Source: Lachnospiraceae bacterium (lineage in GTDB: Bacteria > Bacillota > Clostridia > Lachnospirales > Lachnospiraceae). Taken from it: DNA of 64,000 nt. Location of the stretch: contig SVEQ01000003.1 of assembly GCA_015057325.1 (NCBI GenBank), forward strand, positions 224,314 through 288,313. Reading direction: 5' to 3'. The notes beneath the pieces were generated by a model that was not told the DNA's origin, searched no databases, and saw only the letters and a list, made by a program, of their open reading frames with translations. The stretch's first letter is position 1. Each line of letters starts with the position of its first letter. Positions 1 through 7,657 of this stretch are shown piece by piece. The position numbers and the translations under genes were made by a program.

Positions 1-83
1 TTTTTCTTGAAATACTCGTCAAGTTTATTCGGAGACGTATTTTCAAGCATTTTATTCAGTTCACCGGTAGGTATTTTCTGCAT
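1..83 (-). CDS. partial unknown protein, N-terminus only
   Basis: Only the first 27 codons lie in the window; the gene runs off the left edge. The start at 83 has a strong ribosome binding site (AGGAGACG, 7 bases upstream of the ATG) and sits 2 bases after the stop codon of the zinc-ribbon kinase gene, so the two are probably translationally coupled. The visible peptide starts MQKIPTGELNKMLEN and is polar and helix-prone. I do not recognise the family. Its position suggests a partner or substrate of the kinase, which is inference only. Confidence 0.6.
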   Translation of the reverse strand, partial: MQKIPTGELNKMLENTSPNKLDEYFKK

Positions 84-85
84 AA

Positions 86-1123
86 TCAAACGTCTCCTAT
101 CCTTTCAAGTTCATCAATCAGTTCTGACGCAGTATATCTGTCATCGACTTCAAGGCTTATACACTTCTTAATTATATCCCACATCGGCTGTTTTGCCTTT
201 CTCTCTTGGGGTAAATGTCCGGTCAGCATAACATTTAATAACACTCCGACCGCATAGATATCAGTCCCTGGAGTAGATGCTGCAATACCGAATCCAATCT
301 GTTCAGGTGCAGCATAATTCAAAGTACCTGTATATCGCATGCCTTCTTGCTCTCCAGGATGATAGAGTTTTGAAACATTAATATCAATCAGCCAGACCTC
401 GCCATCTGAATCGACCATGACATTAGAAGGTTTGATATCTCTATGAATGATTGGCGTCGGTCTATTATGCAGTTCTTTTAAAATGTTGCATACCTTCTTA
501 GTAATTTCAACAGCCTGTCTTTGGTCTATCAGATTCTCTTCAATCATATCTTCGACTGTATTCCCGTCAATATACTCCTCAATTACGACTAAGGTATTCT
601 CGCCTTCATACATTCCTATTATTCGTGGCATATGGGCAACCGGAGCATCAATCAAAGCCTGATAAATATTCTTATCGTAAAAATAAAGAATCTTTTTGAT
701 GAATATCTTTCCCGTTTCAAGGCTCTTAACCGGTATAACATTTCCCATGTTTTCGACATGATCTACCTCTACATACGTAGATAATTCCAGCAAATCCTCA
801 TCCGACAATCCCCTGTATGGGTTATATTTATCCGACTGATATTCATCCTCATAAGCATATACTTCTTTGGCATTTATCTTATTGACATAGCCACATTCTG
901 TACATGTCCACTTACCACAATCCTCACTAAATCCCGTTTGAATGTTAAGCATAGCACTACATTCATCACATATCCATGCAATACCCGATTCAAAGTCCAC
1001 GTCGGGGTTAACCAGCATTTCTCCACATCCTCGACATATCCAATACGGCAAGATATTATCAAATCCTTTTTGTAGTGTCAGATTCGCCTGACAACGCGGA
1101 CAGAATTCTACTCCATCAATCAT
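86..1123 (-). CDS. zinc-ribbon Ser/Thr protein kinase
   Basis: This is a 345-residue cytoplasmic protein kinase of the Hanks type. The N-terminal 80 residues carry four CxxC pairs (C8/C11, C30/C33, C52/C55, C74/C77), which should form two or more zinc ribbons. The kinase domain covers roughly residues 115-345: a candidate ATP lysine in IFIKKIL (about 143-144), HRDIKPSN at 227-234 and AAPEQ at 271-275. The metal-binding DFG is replaced by DIN (247-249), keeping the Asp, and the glycine-rich loop is poorly conserved. No membrane segment or PASTA domain is seen, so it is not a PrkC-type receptor kinase. The ATG at 1123 was chosen over one 63 bases upstream because GGGGTAG precedes it at normal spacing. 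A sigma70-type promoter lies directly upstream. The short gene at the left edge follows immediately. Confidence 0.85.
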   Translation of the reverse strand: MIDGVEFCPRCQANLTLQKGFDNILPYWICRGCGEMLVNPDVDFESGIAWICDECSAMLNIQTGFSEDCGKWTCTECGYVNKINAKEVYAYEDEYQSDKYNPYRGLSDEDLLELSTYVEVDHVENMGNVIPVKSLETGKIFIKKILYFYDKNIYQALIDAPVAHMPRIIGMYEGENTLVVIEEYIDGNTVEDMIEENLIDQRQAVEITKKVCNILKELHNRPTPIIHRDIKPSNVMVDSDGEVWLIDINVSKLYHPGEQEGMRYTGTLNYAAPEQIGFGIAASTPGTDIYAVGVLLNVMLTGHLPQERKAKQPMWDIIKKCISLEVDDRYTASELIDELERIGDV

Positions 1124-1154
1124 TCTAGCTACCCCATTCGTTTTTATGATTATA

Positions 1155-1183
1155 ATTATAGATATTATATATACTTGCGTCAA
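1155..1183 (-). promoter_or_regulatory. sigma70-type promoter of the kinase gene
   Basis: On the minus strand a TTGACG -35 hexamer (plus positions 1178-1183) is separated by exactly 17 bases from a TATAAT -10 hexamer (1155-1160). Transcription would begin about 25 bases before the ATG at 1123. Confidence 0.6.
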
Positions 1184-1208
1184 CAATAGTTGCTATTACT
1201 CATTCACA

Positions 1209-1243
1209 CAAAAATCGCACCGAATTTTGCTCCGATGCGATAA
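1209..1243 (-). terminator. rho-independent terminator after the lipoprotein gene
   Basis: On the minus strand a 10-bp stem (TCGCATCGGA against TTCGGTGCGA, with G-T pairs) closes a short A-rich loop and is followed by TTTTTG. It lies 30 bases downstream of the stop codon at 1271. Confidence 0.7.
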
Positions 1244-1270
1244 TAATAATGATATTGATCTATCTTACCA

Positions 1271-2149
1271 TCAATCTTTTGAAACATTCACATCAATGGA
1301 CTCCTCAATTGCAGAAAAACTTATATCAAAACTTATGCCGTCTGAGTTCTTAGCCTCATACCAATCATCATACTCATCTGCATCCTCTGTAAATCCTTTG
1401 CTTTTTATTTCTTCAACGTAACTTTTATACATTTCTTTCTTAACTCCGTACCCTGTGAACCGGAAGATGTCGTCATCATCTATATCAACAGAAATAGCCA
1501 CACAATCAGGAGCATCAATCAACTTTGCAAGCTCTTTATCGGACCACTCATGGATATCAGCTGCATCATGGGATGAGCTTCCATAAACTTGAGAATTATA
1601 ATCATAGTACATTATATAGCCCTTATCGTTAGTACCTATAAATGCGACAGTTATTGTTTCCGGTTCCATAAGTTCATATTGTGCCATGCTTTCCGCCATA
1701 TAGTATGTACCATTTAACACCAACGGCGAATCTTTGGCTGTTTCACCCGGTCTTGTGCATTTTCTGTTGTATCCTAAAATATAGATTTCTGCTACCTCTT
1801 CATCCGAATAATCGTACGTTTCTTTGTATTCATCAAACACACTAAGCTGTTCCTTAGTGATTCCTTCTTTTTGCTTAAATTTTATCTCAACGTCCATTAT
1901 CGTATAATCACTGTTATTAGTATAATTAAGTGATAGGAACTTCTCTCCGTCAAGTATGCTTTCCTCTACTTGCCAATCTATATCTTCAATCTTAAGCTCC
2001 ATTTTCTCGGCCGATTCTTCGTAACCTTTGTCTTTTGACGACTTATTTGAAGATTGTGAATTGCCATTACCACCACAGGCTGTAAGCACGACAATTGATA
2101 ATCCGACAAGAAAACAAACACTCATTTTCCTAAAACATTTTTGTATCAT
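1271..2149 (-). CDS. unknown lipoprotein
   Basis: This 292-residue protein has a lipoprotein signal: a charged start (MIQKCFRKM), a hydrophobic stretch and the lipobox LTAC with the modified cysteine at about residue 25, followed by a Ser/Asn/Gly-rich linker. The mature part is acidic and Tyr-rich, and I recognise no catalytic motif or named family. It should be anchored on the outer face of the membrane. The ATG at 2149 was chosen because AAAGGGTG precedes it; an in-frame ATG 36 bases upstream lacks a binding site. It stands alone between two terminators, and nothing nearby indicates its function. Confidence 0.75.
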   Translation of the reverse strand: MIQKCFRKMSVCFLVGLSIVVLTACGGNGNSQSSNKSSKDKGYEESAEKMELKIEDIDWQVEESILDGEKFLSLNYTNNSDYTIMDVEIKFKQKEGITKEQLSVFDEYKETYDYSDEEVAEIYILGYNRKCTRPGETAKDSPLVLNGTYYMAESMAQYELMEPETITVAFIGTNDKGYIMYYDYNSQVYGSSSHDAADIHEWSDKELAKLIDAPDCVAISVDIDDDDIFRFTGYGVKKEMYKSYVEEIKSKGFTEDADEYDDWYEAKNSDGISFDISFSAIEESIDVNVSKD

Positions 2150-2195
2150 GTCAATCACCCTTTCGTTTTTTCTTGATGATAACATTTTATATAAA

Positions 2196-2223
2196 GAAAA
2201 ACCCCCACCAAAACGGTGAGGAT
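2196..2223 (-). terminator. terminator after the hipA/ImmA-fragment region
   Basis: On the minus strand CCTCACC pairs with GGTGGGG around a GTTTT loop, followed by GTTTTTC. It lies just past the end of the ImmA/IrrE fragment and would end hipBA transcription. Confidence 0.7.
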
Positions 2224-2237
2224 TTCTACATAATCAT

Positions 2238-2585
2238 TTATACATGATAAAGCTGCATTTCATATTTTTCTTTTAGATTATTAAGCATATTATATTTAAT
2301 CATTCCTTCTCTCTGCAGTCTACCAACCACTATTCCGGGCGAAATGCCTTGGCTTTTTGCAAATTGTATCACTCTTTTTTCTGAATAATCTCCTTCTTTT
2401 TTAAAGGACTCAAAATCCCCAGAAGGAATTAGTGTATTACCAGCCCATATATCAGCCTCCTTTTCATCATCTTCTGATGTACCATTAAGCTGCATTACAT
2501 GACCAAGTGCAATGTGAGCAATTTCGTGGAACAAACTAAACCAAAACTTGTCTGCGTCCTTCCCTCTTGCTGTAAGTCCAACAAC
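2238..2585 (-). pseudogene. ImmA/IrrE metallopeptidase fragment
   Basis: The frame encodes VVGLTARGK, FWFSLFHEIAHIALGH and a C-terminal tail, matching the catalytic core of ImmA/IrrE-type zinc peptidases (HEXXH motif; COG2856), often found in HigA-like antitoxins. The frame opens directly after a TGA at 2586-2588. The only in-frame start-like codon is a TTG inside the HEXXH block without a binding site, so the N-terminal part, usually a DNA-binding domain, is missing. An AGGAG plus ATG at about 2590 just after the hipA stop is out of frame. It is best read as a remnant of a protease-type antitoxin, cut where hipA now ends. The HEIAH residues themselves remain intact. Confidence 0.75.
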
Positions 2586-2601
2586 TCATTGACAAGCTCC
2601 T

Positions 2602-3858
2602 TTAATAACATTCACTAAAAGCAGGTCTCATATATTCTATCTGACCACGTGACAACCCATATTCTTTTGCCAAGCGTTCCCAGTTGCCTCTGACAATCGA
2701 TAGCATTTCTCTTGCAATCTCATCTGCCTTAACTTCTGATATCCCAAATCTTGGTGCAGTTCTAATTGCCAAATCTATTGAAATACTGTTATCCTCATCA
2801 TCCACCAAAAGAGATAATTCATCTCCGTAAGGAACAGGATTCACGTCAAACAAAGGAGATAAAACCCAGCCCTGTTTTGAAAGTATAAATGCATGATTTC
2901 GAAGATGATCATCTGTATTAGTCACGGCCATATTAAACACTATTCTTTTCCATAACTCCAATAAATCCGACTTCGGATTAGCTCCGTACGCCTTAATAAA
3001 ACCGGCTATATCAAGATAACTGATCCCATCAGCTGCGGATGCCCCATCTTTCTTTCCAAGAAGTGTCATTGCAGAAGCAAAATGTACCCTGTTTTTACCC
3101 TCTCTGTCAAAACGTCTTACAAGAAATGTGCTTCCAATCTTTGAGAACTTTTCAAGTTTTGATTCAGGTACATTTAACCCACTCATCTTTGCCAGATCAT
3201 GAACCACTTTCTCCCATGCTCCCGTATCACCTTCATCATTTTTTGACGGAAACTTGGCTATCCACAATTGTCCTTTTGTATCTACAACTGTCGCTTTAGG
3301 TCTTGCTCCTCCCAAAGAAGATCCCGGTTTAATTAATTGATTAAGCCATTTTTCTGACAATCCAACTTCGTCATTTTCAAATCTTCTCGATGCTTCTTCT
3401 AAAGTTCTTAATGATGTCCACGGTGGCGTCGCTGTTTCTTTATCATCCGAAAGGAATACCCCATCCGGCTCTAATTTAAAACGTATCCCACCCATTCGTG
3501 TCTCATCATAAACTCCCAAAAGGTAATCACTATCATGTAGCTTCCTTGGTTTTCTACCTTCTTTCTCTGCAAGGATTCGTTCTCTTTTATTCATAAGAAT
3601 ACGTCCCCACCTGTCAGGAGATGCATCTGCAAACATACCAAAAATACCTTTACCAACAGGAAACTGACGTCCAATAAATGAACGTAATTCCGGATCAAGA
3701 TCAAATGACATTCCTTTATTTTTCAACCAATTTGCATCGTATTCGAACGAATATGTTTCTCCACCTTTAATAACACCAACGTATAGTCTTCCAAGCAGAA
3801 CGGGAACATCTTCGGAAAAATTATCATAAACATATATAATCTTCTCGTCTCCGGCCAT
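2602..3858 (-). CDS. hipA: HipA-family serine/threonine kinase toxin
   Basis: This 418-residue protein has the two-part HipA layout. The N-terminal subdomain spans about residues 1-125, with the FGMFADASPDRWGR signature near 73-86. The kinase core contains SSLGGARPK (180-188, phosphate-binding loop), the ATP lysine in WIAKFPS, the catalytic NTDDHLRNHAF (314-324) and the metal-binding FDVNP (337-341). Known HipA proteins phosphorylate aminoacyl-tRNA synthetases and induce growth arrest; the target here cannot be read from sequence. Length is normal. The ATG shares one base with the stop codon of the upstream antitoxin gene (TAATG) and has a GGAGG site, so the two are translationally coupled. 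Downstream lies an ImmA/IrrE fragment that belongs to a different system. Confidence 0.92.
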   Translation of the reverse strand: MAGDEKIIYVYDNFSEDVPVLLGRLYVGVIKGGETYSFEYDANWLKNKGMSFDLDPELRSFIGRQFPVGKGIFGMFADASPDRWGRILMNKRERILAEKEGRKPRKLHDSDYLLGVYDETRMGGIRFKLEPDGVFLSDDKETATPPWTSLRTLEEASRRFENDEVGLSEKWLNQLIKPGSSLGGARPKATVVDTKGQLWIAKFPSKNDEGDTGAWEKVVHDLAKMSGLNVPESKLEKFSKIGSTFLVRRFDREGKNRVHFASAMTLLGKKDGASAADGISYLDIAGFIKAYGANPKSDLLELWKRIVFNMAVTNTDDHLRNHAFILSKQGWVLSPLFDVNPVPYGDELSLLVDDEDNSISIDLAIRTAPRFGISEVKADEIAREMLSIVRGNWERLAKEYGLSRGQIEYMRPAFSECY

Positions 3859-4178
3859 TAACTATTCCTCCTTGAAGCTCGTTTTCTGGTTAAAAGGTTA
3901 AGATCCTGCATCTGTCTTCCCATATCATCATCCTTCGCTACGAGAATCAGGTCTTTGTCCATCTCTCCAAGTGCATGCAAAACAGCTGCATATATTCCAA
4001 TTGCCACGGCTGGATTTCCAGACTCAACCTTCCACAATGAAGATCTACTAATTCCGGCACGTTCTGCCACTAATTCAGCCGAAAGATCACGTCTTAATCT
4101 TGCCAACTTGATCTGTTCGCCCATTATTTTTAATATATCTTCCGTTGCAGGTAGTATATTATATGCTGCTTTTTTCAT
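3858..4178 (-). CDS. hipB: HipB-like XRE antitoxin
   Basis: This 106-residue DNA-binding protein has one Cro/C1-type helix-turn-helix at about residues 20-75 (IKLARLRRDLSAELVAERAG followed by ISRSSLWKVESG). It should neutralise the downstream HipA kinase and repress the operon. An AAAGGGG site precedes the ATG. The promoter lies inside a perfect inverted repeat just upstream, consistent with autoregulation. The C-terminal tail is basic (LLTRKRASRRNS). Family assignment rests on the helix-turn-helix, the one-base overlap with hipA and gene order. Confidence 0.88.
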   Translation of the reverse strand: MKKAAYNILPATEDILKIMGEQIKLARLRRDLSAELVAERAGISRSSLWKVESGNPAVAIGIYAAVLHALGEMDKDLILVAKDDDMGRQMQDLNLLTRKRASRRNS

Positions 4179-4203
4179 TTTTATGCACCCCTTTTATCTC
4201 TTT

Positions 4204-4254
4204 ATGTTTTCTATTATATACATTATCTAATTTAATGTCAATAATAGAAAACAT
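4204..4254 (-). promoter_or_regulatory. hipBA promoter inside a 14-bp inverted repeat
   Basis: Plus positions 4204-4217 and 4241-4254 are perfect inverted repeats (ATGTTTTCTATTAT and its complement) separated by 23 bases. Between and overlapping them, on the minus strand, lie TTGACA (4236-4241) and TATAAT (4213-4218) with a 17-base spacer. Both hexamers are full consensus. A dimer bound to both arms would cover the -35 and -10 elements, so this is probably the HipB operator. Confidence 0.8.
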
Positions 4255-4278
4255 TACGCATTTCCCAGAGTGTTTAGT

Positions 4279-4371
4279 TGTGCGTTTTTGAGGCATTTCA
4301 TTGTGCATTTTTGAGGTATTTCATTGTGCATTTTTGAGGTATTTTGTTGCGTATTTTTGAGATATTTCATT
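4279..4371. repeat. four tandem 23-bp repeats
   Basis: Four imperfect copies of a 23-bp unit with core TGCATTTTTGAGGTATTTCA occur head to tail. The second and third are almost identical; the first and fourth carry a few substitutions. The array lies between the hipBA promoter and a decayed small reading frame. There are no spacers, so it is not CRISPR. Confidence 0.8.
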
Positions 4372-4441
4372 ACTCATCCTGTTGTGACAGAGGCTTCAAG
4401 CCATGCTCGTCCAATATATCATCAATCTGTGATCCTTTCAA
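4370..4441 (-). pseudogene. 23-codon remnant downstream of the small protein gene
   Basis: A TTG-initiated frame, preceded by GGGGA at 6 bases, encodes a peptide beginning LKGSQIDDILDEHG and ends at TAA beside the 23-bp repeat array. It overlaps the stop codon of the upstream small gene in the -1 frame. The composition looks protein-like, so it may be the displaced C-terminus of that gene or of a lost neighbour. The evidence is weak. Confidence 0.25.
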
Positions 4442-4647
4442 TTACATTCCCCATCAATCTGGTCAAAGTTTCTTACCTTGCCTGTAGCCCAAGGACTACC
4501 AACATCGCATCTTCCTCGATGATACTGCTCGGTTACGCTTTCTGGTTCCTGCTCCTCTGATACATTGACTTTGATTCTTGATACGCCTGCTTCGCATTTG
4601 CCGTCAAGCAGCGCGATGATATTGTCTATATCCTTCATTTCGTCCAT
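4438..4647 (-). CDS. small acidic hypothetical protein
   Basis: This 69-residue protein starts at the ATG at 4647, which follows a near-perfect AAAAGGAGG site; an in-frame upstream start at 4704 would overlap the nuclease gene and has no such site. The N-terminal half (MDEMKDIDNIIALLDGK) is amphipathic helix, and the C-terminal half is polar with HRGRCDVGSPW. I do not recognise a family. It lies 35 bases downstream of a secreted nuclease gene in the same direction, so co-expression is likely. An immunity or accessory role for the nuclease would be a guess. Confidence 0.6.
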   Translation of the reverse strand: MDEMKDIDNIIALLDGKCEAGVSRIKVNVSEEQEPESVTEQYHRGRCDVGSPWATGKVRNFDQIDGECN

Positions 4648-4682
4648 GGTTAGCCTCCTTTTAAAACATTTAATCAGTCCAA

Positions 4683-5801
4683 TTATTTCAAACACATCTT
4701 GCACGGTTCATATCCCTGCTTTATAAGCTCATTTATCGTACTCTCACACTCCAACTTATTCCGATCAGCCATCTGTTTGACACCACGACAATCAGGCATA
4801 TGTATCTTCTTAGTGTGAGTATTTAATATAAACGTCATCTTTGTATTATACCAATCACTATCTGATGTTGCAGCATTGTCAGACGTTGTTGCTTGTTCCG
4901 TTGTGGTTTCGGTTGTTTGTTCCGTGGTTGTGCCGGCAACACTTTCATCTCTCTTACTTTCGCCCGTGGTATAATCTATCTCGATTCCCGGCTGTACGTT
5001 GTAGCAGAACACATTAAAACATATACCACGACCATCATCCTCAACCGACCACGCCTCCATGATAACACCGGTTGCAAGCAGGTTGTCATTTTCAAACACT
5101 GGTGTCACTCTGTACAGGACATGATTATCTTTGGCTCTGACGTAATCCAATACCTGCATTTCAAATATCTGCATTGTTATGTGATTGAGATATCTTGTCC
5201 CCGTTATCAGATTCTTCTCGTTAGCATTCTCGCCCGCAAGGCTGTATGCAATGAGGTGCGAGCGATTGTACAGATAATTGTCCTCAATCACATCCGGATA
5301 TTTCACCGTGTGCCATCCCGATGGTCTGATGTTTCCAATGCTTCCGCGCTCTTCTGTCGGCATCAACTCTTTGCACACATTAGCGTATGCCACACCGCAT
5401 CTTCCAAGTTTGTCAAGATTGCTGTAGTGTTCGAAGGCTTCCGTGGATTTCTTTTCCTCTTCTGTGAACATCGGAACGTTATTGTTCAGTTCGATGTAAG
5501 GTTTTCGGGAATATGGTGGGATATCCGCCACATCTATTTTCTGTGAATCATCATTCGGAAGCTCTTCGTTTTTGATTTCCTTGTCAGCTTCATCCTCACT
5601 TACAGGCTCCGTAGATAATTCTGTCGTAACAGATTCCGTTGTAGGTTCTTCCGATATAATAACTTCGCTGCTTACTACAATATCCTCTGTGGTCGGATCA
5701 TCAATCGGCATGCTTCTGTCATATGACTCGGACTCTTGCGGTATGCAACCTGTAAGCAAAACCAATATACCTAAATATATTATTAATAGTTTTCTTTTCA
5801 T
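4683..5801 (-). CDS. secreted NucA-like DNA/RNA endonuclease lipoprotein
   Basis: The 372-residue product has a lipoprotein signal ending LVLLTGC (Cys19), then a Thr/Ser/Glu-rich linker to about residue 95. The DNA/RNA non-specific endonuclease domain spans about 100-270: NRSHLIAYSL (179-188) stands for the DRGH active-site motif and NEKNLITGTRYLNH (194-207) carries the metal-binding Asn and product loop. Such enzymes cut nucleic acid outside the cell for nutrition, competition or uptake. The last 50 residues (FILNTHTKKIHMPDC to CKMCLK) resemble small metal-binding modules appended to clostridial nucleases, with Cys/His pairs. A weak AAAGGTAG site precedes the ATG. A small unknown gene follows. 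Confidence 0.85.
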   Translation of the reverse strand: MKRKLLIIYLGILVLLTGCIPQESESYDRSMPIDDPTTEDIVVSSEVIISEEPTTESVTTELSTEPVSEDEADKEIKNEELPNDDSQKIDVADIPPYSRKPYIELNNNVPMFTEEEKKSTEAFEHYSNLDKLGRCGVAYANVCKELMPTEERGSIGNIRPSGWHTVKYPDVIEDNYLYNRSHLIAYSLAGENANEKNLITGTRYLNHITMQIFEMQVLDYVRAKDNHVLYRVTPVFENDNLLATGVIMEAWSVEDDGRGICFNVFCYNVQPGIEIDYTTGESKRDESVAGTTTEQTTETTTEQATTSDNAATSDSDWYNTKMTFILNTHTKKIHMPDCRGVKQMADRNKLECESTINELIKQGYEPCKMCLK

Positions 5802-5815
5802 AACAAACGCTACCT

Positions 5816-6565
5816 TTACACTATATTATATATAGACTTGAGAATACTTACTGCTTCATCCATTGAAAAACTTAATCCAAGTTGTTCTGTTCTTACAGGT
5901 TCATTTATAATCGCCTCAAAAAAAGCTACTATACTTTCTTTGACAAGACCTTGGGTCTCTATCTTTTCATCAGGATCAATAATCTGAAGAAGTCTGAACA
6001 CATCATTTTTATGTTTCTTGTAATCACGCTCATTTACATGTTCATTATTATTTTTTCTTCTCTTCAAATCAATCCATGCATACATTTTAAATGGAATAAG
6101 ATATTCTGCACCCAACACACTAATTCCATTTACACTTCTGCGACCTTCCAACATGAAATAATAGAAGTCATCATTCAGAAGAATTGCAGACAAACTTGAA
6201 GTATCGTCATCAATATGAATCGGTATAATCCCCTCATAAACCTCTAGATTATATCCCGGTTTTCTTGAAAACAATTCAATCATTACCGGATACCCGTGTT
6301 TTGGCTCTGTAAATCTATAAAAATGCATCTTTTCATCATTTTTCCAGCCACACTTATAACCACCTTCTCTAATATATTCCCAGAAAGTTCCTGTAAACTC
6401 GCTCTTTCTGTCCTCCATAATCAATATAATGTCAATATCTTTAGTGTTTCTAAAATCAAGGTCAGCTTCACTCATTAATATATCGCATGCCGCTCCACCT
6501 ATTACTGTATAACAGTCTTCATATTCCTTGAATTTCTCCATAAATGTATCAAATCCTTCTACCAT
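5816..6565 (-). CDS. AbiEii-like nucleotidyltransferase (type IV toxin)
   Basis: This 249-residue protein has a polymerase-beta-like nucleotidyltransferase core: VIGGAACDIL at 21-30 followed by TKDIDIIL at 41-48, matching the GG/GS plus DxD metal-binding pattern. The remainder is helical and poorly conserved. AbiEii-type proteins act as toxins that modify tRNA or other targets. The ATG has a GGAGGAG site and overlaps the upstream winged-helix gene by 7 bases, the usual arrangement for abiE-like pairs. The resemblance is by motif and context rather than close similarity; a housekeeping nucleotidyltransferase-like protein is the alternative. Confidence 0.7.
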   Translation of the reverse strand: MVEGFDTFMEKFKEYEDCYTVIGGAACDILMSEADLDFRNTKDIDIILIMEDRKSEFTGTFWEYIREGGYKCGWKNDEKMHFYRFTEPKHGYPVMIELFSRKPGYNLEVYEGIIPIHIDDDTSSLSAILLNDDFYYFMLEGRRSVNGISVLGAEYLIPFKMYAWIDLKRRKNNNEHVNERDYKKHKNDVFRLLQIIDPDEKIETQGLVKESIVAFFEAIINEPVRTEQLGLSFSMDEAVSILKSIYNIV

Positions 6566-7518
6566 TTGTACTCCTCCAAATACGTCTGTAATTCACCTTG
6601 TACACGTTCATCATCATTTTCAGAAAGACTTAATGCCAGAGATATCGGGTCAACCTCGCCATTTTTCGAAAAAAGTGAAGGATTGTATTTCCATAGTTCT
6701 ATGCGACAAAGTTTTAAATCTTCATTCCATCTTGAATCAATATCAATAAAACTGCTCGCTGTTTTGTCTCCCTTGAAAACAGCCAAGGTATCCACCTGTG
6801 GGCTTGCGAGCATACTGTGTTTTGAAAGCGAACTTTCTCCGGCAATATACAAACCTTTGTTATCATTAACTTCCGCATGAATCACTTTTTGAACAGGATT
6901 GATAAGATATTCCTTAGCCATTCTGTAGAACTCCAATCCTTTTGCAATTGGATACATTCTTGTTTCCTTACCGTATGTTTTTTCATTTATCAATTTCATC
7001 TGATTAAGCTGCTTTGAAGCTCTCGTTATTGATGTTCTTGTTAAACCGAGTTCGTCTGCCGCCTGTTTTTTTATAACAAAATCGCAATCGTAATGATATA
7101 ACAAATACAGAAAAAGACATTGTGTTGCAGGCATCATACGTTCAGCTGAGTATTGCATTATTTTCTTAAAATTATTGTTCAACATAACACCAAGAAAAGG
7201 AAGATATATCTGATCAGGCATCGATAAAAAAGGTATTCCCTTCGAAATCAATGAATCACGTTGTATCCTTGTCAGTCCATCAAAATTATATGCCACATTA
7301 AGGTTAGATTGTTCGCAATATTGGACAAGTTGCTTCTTAAGAGCAACCACTCCGAACTTCTCTTTGTTTGAGATTTCAACAACAACGAACGAAATCTCCC
7401 CCATGGTAACCTTGTAAAACTTCCTTCCGGACATCATGTATAATGGCAATCCTTTTATTTTTGTCATTTCAATATTACAGTTCAATCCAAATGTTGATTT
7501 TAATGTTTTTTCAAGCAT
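6559..7518 (-). CDS. AbiEi-like winged-helix antitoxin/regulator
   Basis: The 319-residue protein has an N-terminal nuclease-fold-like alpha/beta part (residues 1-115) and a MarR-type winged helix-turn-helix at about 125-205, including KKQAADELGLTRTSITRASK. It is cotranscribed with, and overlaps by 7 bases, a nucleotidyltransferase gene. This matches AbiEi/AbiEii type IV toxin-antitoxin systems, where AbiEi represses the operon. Repeats of CAATAACAT in the upstream region fit such repression. The GAGGTGG site at correct spacing supports the ATG at 7518. The regulator role is well supported; the antitoxin role is inferred from context. Confidence 0.68.
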   Translation of the reverse strand: MLEKTLKSTFGLNCNIEMTKIKGLPLYMMSGRKFYKVTMGEISFVVVEISNKEKFGVVALKKQLVQYCEQSNLNVAYNFDGLTRIQRDSLISKGIPFLSMPDQIYLPFLGVMLNNNFKKIMQYSAERMMPATQCLFLYLLYHYDCDFVIKKQAADELGLTRTSITRASKQLNQMKLINEKTYGKETRMYPIAKGLEFYRMAKEYLINPVQKVIHAEVNDNKGLYIAGESSLSKHSMLASPQVDTLAVFKGDKTASSFIDIDSRWNEDLKLCRIELWKYNPSLFSKNGEVDPISLALSLSENDDERVQGELQTYLEEYKW

Positions 7519-7528
7519 CCAACCACCT

Positions 7529-7587
7529 CAATAACATTTTTATTTTACAATAACATATTTTATGTAATTATACAAGTATTATGTTAT
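7529..7587. promoter_or_regulatory. candidate operator upstream of the abiE-like pair
   Basis: CAATAACAT occurs at 7529-7537 and 7548-7556 (19 bp apart), and its inverted core ATGTTAT occurs at 7581-7587. The copies bracket an AT-rich region that could serve as the promoter of the winged-helix gene. The binding site assignment is inference. Confidence 0.4.
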
Positions 7588-7657
7588 CAACACCCACTCT
7601 TTACAGTCCGTTATGTAGATGATATATTAAAATAACTTTAAGAATCGGAGTCACACC

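Noticed and set aside
4279..4371. Possible CRISPR array from 23-bp repeats
   Set aside because: Repeats are directly adjacent with no spacer sequence and no cas genes nearby.
4893..5546. Open frame of 217 codons on the plus strand
   Set aside because: It lies fully antisense to the nuclease gene, has no clear binding site and reads as unlikely protein.
7519..7657. Cobalamin riboswitch before the corrinoid genes
   Set aside because: The region is short and AT-rich, with no B12-box-like sequence or paired element.
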